A DNA stretch of 64,000 nt, taken from assembly GCF_900104925.1 (NCBI RefSeq), contig NZ_LT629735.1, forward strand, positions 776,291 to 840,290. Reading direction: 5' to 3'. Source of the DNA: Opitutus sp. GAS368 (GTDB taxonomy: Bacteria; Verrucomicrobiota; Verrucomicrobiia; Opitutales; Opitutaceae). A program made the position numbers and the translations under genes. Below the pieces are notes generated by a model. It did not search any database, was not told the DNA's origin, and saw nothing but the letters and a program-made list of their open reading frames with translations. Of this stretch, positions 59,209-64,000 are shown piece after piece (position 1 is the stretch's first letter; every line of letters begins with the position of its first letter).

Positions 59209-61020
59209 ATGCCCCTCACCCGCTTTTCCGTCCCGCCACTCCACACCGTCACCCGCTCGCTGGCCGCCGTGGCCATGGGCCGCGAGGCGCCGGATCTCGT
59301 CATCACCGGCGGACGCCTGCTCTCCACCTACACCGAGCGGATCCACGCGGACCGCGAGGTCTGGATCAAGTCCGGCCGCATCGCCGTCGTGAAGCCCGCC
59401 GGCTCGTTTTCGCCGGCCCCCGGCGCCAAAACCCGGATCTACGACGCGCGCGGCGGCATCCTGGCGCCCGGCCTGGTGGATCCGCACATCCACATCGAGA
59501 GCTCGATGATGACGGCCTGCGCCTACGCCGAGGGCGCCCTGCTCAACGGCACCACCACCATCTTCTGCGACAGCCATGAGATCGGCAACGTCTGCGACGC
59601 CGCCGGCATCGAGTGGATGCTGCGCGACGCCCGCCAGGCCCCGCTCAACATCTTCCTCACCGTGCCCAGCACCGTGCCGGCCACCTCGCCGCGCTTCGAG
59701 ACCGCCGGCGGCGACCTGACGCCCGCCAAGATCGGCAAACTTTTCGACAAGTGGCCCGAGGCCGTCGCCCTCGGCGAGAAAATGGACTTCGTGCAGGTGG
59801 CCATGGGCGACAAGCGCAGCCACGCCGTCCTCGCCGAGGCGCTCAAGCGCGGCCGCCCCGTCTGCGGCCACATCTACGGCCGCGAGTTCGTGGCCGCCGG
59901 CGCCGCCAGCGGTATCTCCGACACCCACGAGGCCATCGACCGCGAGATCTCCAACGACTTCCTCGAGAATGGCGTCTGGGTCTTCCTCCGCGGCGGCCCG
60001 CCGACCACGCCGTGGCACTCGCTGCCGCAGGCCATCAAGGCCGTCACCGAGCTCGGCGCCAACCCCAAGCGCGTCTGTGTGTGCACCGACGATCGCGACG
60101 CCGACGACCTTTTCCTGTTCGGCCTGGACTGGGTCGTGCGCGAGGCCGTGAAACACGGCATGAAGCCCGTCACCGCCTGGAGCATGGGCTCGCTCCACCC
60201 GGCGACGCGCTACGCCCAGGACGGCGACATCGGCGGCCTGGCCCCCGCCCGCCGGGCCGACCTCGTGCTGCTCAACGACGACCTCGTCCCGCAGAACACC
60301 TGGTATGGTGGCGAGCTCGTCGTCGAAAACCGCAAGATCACGCCGATCCTGGATAAGGCTCTCTCCAAGCGCTACCGCTACCCCAAGGCCGCCTACGAGA
60401 CAGTGAAGATCGCACCGAAGCTGAAACTCACGCCCGACCTCCCCGCCGGGCCGGTCACCGCCAACGTGATCCGCACCGCGCTGCCGGGCATCATCCTCTT
60501 CCACGAGCAGGTCGTGCTCAACCCCGCGCCGGGCACCACGTGGCCCGACCTCTTCGCGCAGCACGGCCTGTGCTTCGTCACCATCGTCGAGCGGCACGGC
60601 AAATCCGGCGAGGTCGCGCACGGCCTCCTCAAGGACTTCAACCTCAAGGAGGGCGCCGTCGGCAGCTCGGTCGGCCACGACGCGCACAACATCATCCTCG
60701 CCGGCACCAACGAGGCCGACCTGCAGCTGGCGCTGAAGACCATCAAGGCCATGCGCGGCGGCGTGTGTGTCATCCGCGGCGGCCAGGTCGTCGCCAAGGT
60801 CGCGCTGCCGGTCGCCGGCCTGTTGTCCGACAAGCGCGCCACCATCGTCGCCGCCGAGTCCACCGCGCTCAAGGCCGCGTGGACCGCCGCCGGCTGCACG
60901 CTGCCCTACATGGGCTTCAACCTCATCCCGCTCTCCGTCATCCCCGAGGTGCGCATCACGGACAAGGGCCTCGTCACGGTGCCGGGCATGCAGCTTCTGC
61001 CGCTGTTCGCGCGGCGCTAG
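59209..61020 (+). CDS. ade: Adenine deaminase
   Basis: 603 residues. Amidohydrolase metal motif [18 protein letters not shown] (about 86-103), [16 protein letters not shown] (about 122-137), GHIYGRE (about 222-228), [11 protein letters not shown] (about 289-299). The C-terminal half has the adenine-deaminase-specific region with [17 protein letters not shown] and [18 protein letters not shown]. Converts adenine to hypoxanthine in purine salvage; Mn-dependent in characterised members. Complete and of usual length. Confidence 0.94.
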   Translation: MPLTRFSVPPLHTVTRSLAAVAMGREAPDLVITGGRLLSTYTERIHADREVWIKSGRIAVVKPAGSFSPAPGAKTRIYDARGGILAPGLVDPHIHIESSMMTACAYAEGALLNGTTTIFCDSHEIGNVCDAAGIEWMLRDARQAPLNIFLTVPSTVPATSPRFETAGGDLTPAKIGKLFDKWPEAVALGEKMDFVQVAMGDKRSHAVLAEALKRGRPVCGHIYGREFVAAGAASGISDTHEAIDREISNDFLENGVWVFLRGGPPTTPWHSLPQAIKAVTELGANPKRVCVCTDDRDADDLFLFGLDWVVREAVKHGMKPVTAWSMGSLHPATRYAQDGDIGGLAPARRADLVLLNDDLVPQNTWYGGELVVENRKITPILDKALSKRYRYPKAAYETVKIAPKLKLTPDLPAGPVTANVIRTALPGIILFHEQVVLNPAPGTTWPDLFAQHGLCFVTIVERHGKSGEVAHGLLKDFNLKEGAVGSSVGHDAHNIILAGTNEADLQLALKTIKAMRGGVCVIRGGQVVAKVALPVAGLLSDKRATIVAAESTALKAAWTAAGCTLPYMGFNLIPLSVIPEVRITDKGLVTVPGMQLLPLFARR

Positions 61021-63471
61021 CTAGCGGGCGAGCCAGCGCCGCATGCCGCCGGCCACGATCGCCAGCGTCAGCAGCGAGCTCACCGGCATCAGCACCGCCG
61101 CGAGCAGCGGGCTCATCCGGCCCGCGACGGCGAGGCCGACGGCCACGAGGTTGTAGGCGACGGAGAACACCAGCAGCCAGCCCTGCGTGCGCCGGCGCGC
61201 ATCGTTCACCTCGAACAACCGGCGGATGCCGTTCAGCCCGCGGCCGAGGTAATAAAAGTCGGCCTTCCTCTCGAGCACGCCGCGATGAATGACCGGCGTG
61301 CCGCGGGCAAACGCGGCGTCAAAGGCAAGGCTGTCGTTGGCGCCGTCGCCCAGCATCAGGGTGTCGCGCCGGTCGGTCTGCCGGATCCACGCCGCCTTTC
61401 CCTCCGGCGTAACCTCGGCCCGGCCATGGTCGGCGGGCAGGCCGAGCGCCCGGGTCATCCGGTCCACCTTGGCGCGGCGGTCGCCGCTCAGGATGTGGAT
61501 GGCGAGCCCGCGCGCCCGGAGCGCCGCGATTTCCGCCCCGGCATCCGCCCGCACCGCGTCGGCAAACCGGAACCGGGCCAGCACCACGCCGTCGCAGGCG
61601 AATTCCGTGTCGTGGCCCTCCTCCTCTTTGTAACCTATTGGGTTACGAGTCATCCCCCGCCAGCCGGGCCGGCCGAGCGACCAGCGGCCGTCCGGGGTCT
61701 CGAGGATCACGCCGAAGCCGGGTTCTTCGCGCAGTTCGCCGGCCGTCTCGGGTCCGACCGTCAGGTCGAGCGCCAGCAGGTTCTCGTGCAGGCCGCGGCT
61801 GACGGGATGCGTGTTGTCCCGCACCAGCGCCATGAGCACGGCGCGCGCCACCGGGGCCAGCGCGGCCAAGGTCGCGGGATTGTTCAGCACCGGCGTCTCC
61901 AGCGTCAGCGTGCCGGTCTTGTCGAAGATGATCCGGCGGATGCGCGCCACGCGCGGCCACAGGTCGGATTCGCGGACGAACACCCCGGCGCGGCGCAGCG
62001 CCGTCGCGGCCAACTCGTCGGCCAGCGGAAAAGCCAGCCCGATGGCGCACGGACACGACACGACCAGCACGGCCGTGATCACCGACCACGTGCGCACCGG
62101 GTCATGCGTGCCCAGCCACCAGCCGAGCCCGGCCGCGCTGGCGGCCGCGAGGATGCCGAGCAGGTAGCCGCGGATGACCCGCTCGAGGAACTGGTGGCGG
62201 CTGGCGTCGCGCGCGACCGGCCGCAGCAGCTGCGCGAGCAGCGAACCCTCCCACCCGCGCGCCGCGCACAAGCGGATGTCACCATGCCCGAGATTGACGG
62301 CACCCGCCGGCACCCGGGCGCCGGCGCGGCAGTCCCGCGGGTCGGCCTCACCCGAGATCCAGGCCGTGCCGACCGTGGCGGCAGGCGATTCCAGCCGCGC
62401 CTCGACGGGCACGACCTGGCCGGGACGCACGGCGAAAATGTCGCCCACCCGCAGGTCGGCGACCGCCCGCTCGGCCGGGCCGGCGGGCGTCTCGACGCGC
62501 ACCGGCTGGGGACGGTCCGCCGGCGAGAGGAGCCGGCGGCGATTCCGCTCGACGACCGCCACCTGCGCCCAGCGGCCGACGAGCATCAGCAGGATGAACG
62601 CCGCGACAAAGTCGAAGTAGACGAACTCCTCCCGGCGGGCCAGCCAGCCGTAGAGCGAGCCGAGGTAGGCACCGGTGATGCCGAGGGCGATGGGCAGGTC
62701 GATGTGCATCGTACCCGCGCGCAGCGCCGTGACGGCCCGGCCGAGGAAATACATGCCGCCCGTCAGCAGGCTGAGCGTGGCAAACACCAGCGAGAGCGTG
62801 CCAAAGAGCCGCGCATACGGGAACGTCGCCGCCATGCCGAAGTAGGCCGGCAGCGTGAAGAGCATGACGTTCATCGAGAACGCCGCGGCCAGCCCGATGC
62901 GTCGCGCCAGCCGCCGGCTCTCCGGCACCGCGGGCTCCTCGCCGGGCGGGCCCGCCAGGTAGTTGAAGGACTGCAACCGCCGCGCGAAGGCCGGCGCGTC
63001 AAACACCCCGCGCGTCCATCGCAACCGCATCCGGCCGAGCTGGGCGTCCGTCTCGATATGCAGCGCGCCGGGCTGCTGGTGGAAGACCTTCTCGATGAGC
63101 CAGACACAACCCGCGCAGGAAATGCCCTGCACCTCCAGCGTCAGCTCCGGGGTGCCGGGCGCCGCCGCGGCCGCCGCCTGCAGCCGGGCGAGCCACGCGT
63201 AGTCGCGCGGCTGGAACACGGCCTCGCCCACCGGGGCCACCACCGTGTCGCGGATCCGGTAATAACCCTCGAGTCCGTGCTCCGCCACGAGCCGGAAAAC
63301 ATAACCGCAGCCCGCGCAGCAGAAGCCGGCGGCCCGCGCCACCTCCCCCGCGAGCGGCGTCCCGCAGTGCCGGCAAAGGTGAACGGGGGCGGCTTGCTCG
63401 GCACGCAGTCCACGCACTCGCACCGTCGGGCTCACACCCCCGTTCACCCAATCGTTGGCTGGAAAATTCAT
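61021..63471 (-). CDS. ccoI: CcoI/FixI-type copper-transporting P-type ATPase
   Basis: 816 residues from the ATG at 63471. N-terminal zinc-finger-like domain with CRHCGTPL (33-40) and FCCAGCGYVF (50-59), metal-binding SCAGCVWLIE (119-128), membrane CPCAIG (473-478), phosphorylation DKTGT (517-521), NTHPVSR (553-559) and hinge GDGANDS (708-714). The N-terminal finger and CxxC in WLIE context are typical of CcoI, which supplies copper to cbb3-type cytochrome oxidase. A 14-residue segment TRNPIGYKEEEG (about 608-620) is encoded around a GTAACC/GGTTAC palindrome and may be inserted. The upstream TauE/SafE gene ends two bases before this start. Confidence 0.92.
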   Translation of the reverse strand: MNFPANDWVNGGVSPTVRVRGLRAEQAAPVHLCRHCGTPLAGEVARAAGFCCAGCGYVFRLVAEHGLEGYYRIRDTVVAPVGEAVFQPRDYAWLARLQAAAAAAPGTPELTLEVQGISCAGCVWLIEKVFHQQPGALHIETDAQLGRMRLRWTRGVFDAPAFARRLQSFNYLAGPPGEEPAVPESRRLARRIGLAAAFSMNVMLFTLPAYFGMAATFPYARLFGTLSLVFATLSLLTGGMYFLGRAVTALRAGTMHIDLPIALGITGAYLGSLYGWLARREEFVYFDFVAAFILLMLVGRWAQVAVVERNRRRLLSPADRPQPVRVETPAGPAERAVADLRVGDIFAVRPGQVVPVEARLESPAATVGTAWISGEADPRDCRAGARVPAGAVNLGHGDIRLCAARGWEGSLLAQLLRPVARDASRHQFLERVIRGYLLGILAAASAAGLGWWLGTHDPVRTWSVITAVLVVSCPCAIGLAFPLADELAATALRRAGVFVRESDLWPRVARIRRIIFDKTGTLTLETPVLNNPATLAALAPVARAVLMALVRDNTHPVSRGLHENLLALDLTVGPETAGELREEPGFGVILETPDGRWSLGRPGWRGMTRNPIGYKEEEGHDTEFACDGVVLARFRFADAVRADAGAEIAALRARGLAIHILSGDRRAKVDRMTRALGLPADHGRAEVTPEGKAAWIRQTDRRDTLMLGDGANDSLAFDAAFARGTPVIHRGVLERKADFYYLGRGLNGIRRLFEVNDARRRTQGWLLVFSVAYNLVAVGLAVAGRMSPLLAAVLMPVSSLLTLAIVAGGMRRWLAR

Positions 63472-63473
63472 GA

Positions 63474-64000
63474 TCAAAAGCAGAGGAAATCGCCCGCGCC
63501 GGGCCCGCCCAGGCCGAGGGTTCCGCGCAGCCGCCAGACCAGCAGGGCGGCGACAGCCAGGGCGAGGAGGCCCTGCAGCCGGGCCCGCGTGTGCGGGCCG
63601 AGGCGGGCGCGCACCCAGTGGACGTTCGCCTGCGCCAGCCAGAGCAGCGGCACCGTGCCAAGCCCGAACGCGAGCAGCGTCTCGGCACCATGCAGGGCCG
63701 AGCCGGACAGCAGCGCCAGCGACAGCAGGAAATAAAGCGGACCGCAGGGCAGCAGCGGCGTGGCCACGCCCAGCGCGGCGGCGGCGCGGACGCGCGACCC
63801 CCCGCGCAACCGCGCGAGCAGCGCGGCGTAGGCGCGCCCGAGCAGCGGCCACCGCGGCAGGCGCTGGTCGAGCCGGAACGCGACCGCGACAAAGAAGACC
63901 ACCAGCAGCCACGGCAGCCAGCGCAACACCCCCCCGCCGAGCAGCGCCAGCGGCCAGCGGCCCACGCCGCCCGCCAGCGCGCCGAGCACCGCGTAACCGG
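63474..64000 (-). CDS. Sulfite exporter TauE/SafE-family protein (5' end outside window)
   Basis: At least 175 residues are visible; the frame is open to the window edge (GYAVLGALAGGVGRWPLALLGGG), so the start lies beyond. Membrane helices include WLPWLLVVFFVAVAF, AAALGVATPLLPCGPLYFLLSLALLSGSALHGAETLLAFGLGTVPLLWL and LLALAVAALLVWRL. LPCGPLYF is typical of the small TauE/SafE proteins found next to ccoI in cbb3 oxidase loci. Two bases separate it from the ATPase gene, indicating an operon. Confidence 0.85.
   Translation of the reverse strand, partial: GYAVLGALAGGVGRWPLALLGGGVLRWLPWLLVVFFVAVAFRLDQRLPRWPLLGRAYAALLARLRGGSRVRAAAALGVATPLLPCGPLYFLLSLALLSGSALHGAETLLAFGLGTVPLLWLAQANVHWVRARLGPHTRARLQGLLALAVAALLVWRLRGTLGLGGPGAGDFLCF

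Noticed and set aside
1-64000. CRISPR arrays, tRNA or rRNA genes
   Set aside because: No regularly spaced direct repeats with unique spacers, no tRNA arm signatures outside coding regions, and no rRNA-like sequence were seen.

Overview
GC-rich chromosomal DNA, most likely from a member of the Verrucomicrobiota close to Opitutaceae. The pointers are the large TonB-dependent receptor with an Opitutaceae-like N-terminus, a ParE/ParC pair that resembles the Bacteroidota/Verrucomicrobiota branch, a Tat-exported Gfo/Idh/MocA oxidoreductase, and secreted glycan-active proteins. This placement is an inference from protein character only. No rRNA, tRNA or CRISPR array was seen.

Layout. 1-9.2 kb: carbohydrate-related genes (DUF1684 end, GH53 galactanase, beta-helix protein, MFS transporter, TonB receptor). 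9.2-13 kb: small secreted and AsmA-like proteins among dense repeats. 13-17.3 kb: topoisomerase IV genes parE and parC. 17.3-32.5 kb: an accessory region of broken genes, toxin-antitoxin modules, 3'-end fragments of parC and of a DUF899 gene, remnants of anti-phage systems (dCTP-deaminase-type NTPase, MORC-like GHKL ATPase, Dcm, Vsr) and many nested repeats. 32.5-49.4 kb: envelope and housekeeping-like genes (DUF3300/DUF2950 pair, Gfo/Idh/MocA oxidoreductase, metallopeptidase plus ATP-grasp pair, ParB-like protein, zinc alcohol dehydrogenase, acid phosphatase, EF-hand protein, esterase). 49.4-57 kb: a probable lysine-degradation cluster. 57-64 kb: aminopeptidase P, sensor-like membrane protein, adenine deaminase, and a CcoI-type copper ATPase following a TauE/SafE protein.

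How genes fit together. A saccharopine/lysine dehydrogenase-like protein, an ALDH7-type aminoadipate semialdehyde dehydrogenase, a DUF1338 (HglS-type) 2-oxoadipate dioxygenase/decarboxylase and a YdiJ-type D-2-hydroxyglutarate dehydrogenase would together take lysine to 2-oxoglutarate, lacking only a 2-aminoadipate transaminase in this window.

The most unusual content is non-genic. (1) Fragments of the parC 3' end lie downstream of parC at four places, and the 3' end parC now uses has codon usage unlike the rest of the gene. (2) A dispersed element has constant flanks and a constant loop but inner stems that change by compensatory substitution. (3) Intergenic-type palindromes and repeats sit in frame inside parC, vsr, the YdiJ-like gene and probably others. 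(4) Small mobile repeats are nested inside one another, one with a clear TA target duplication.
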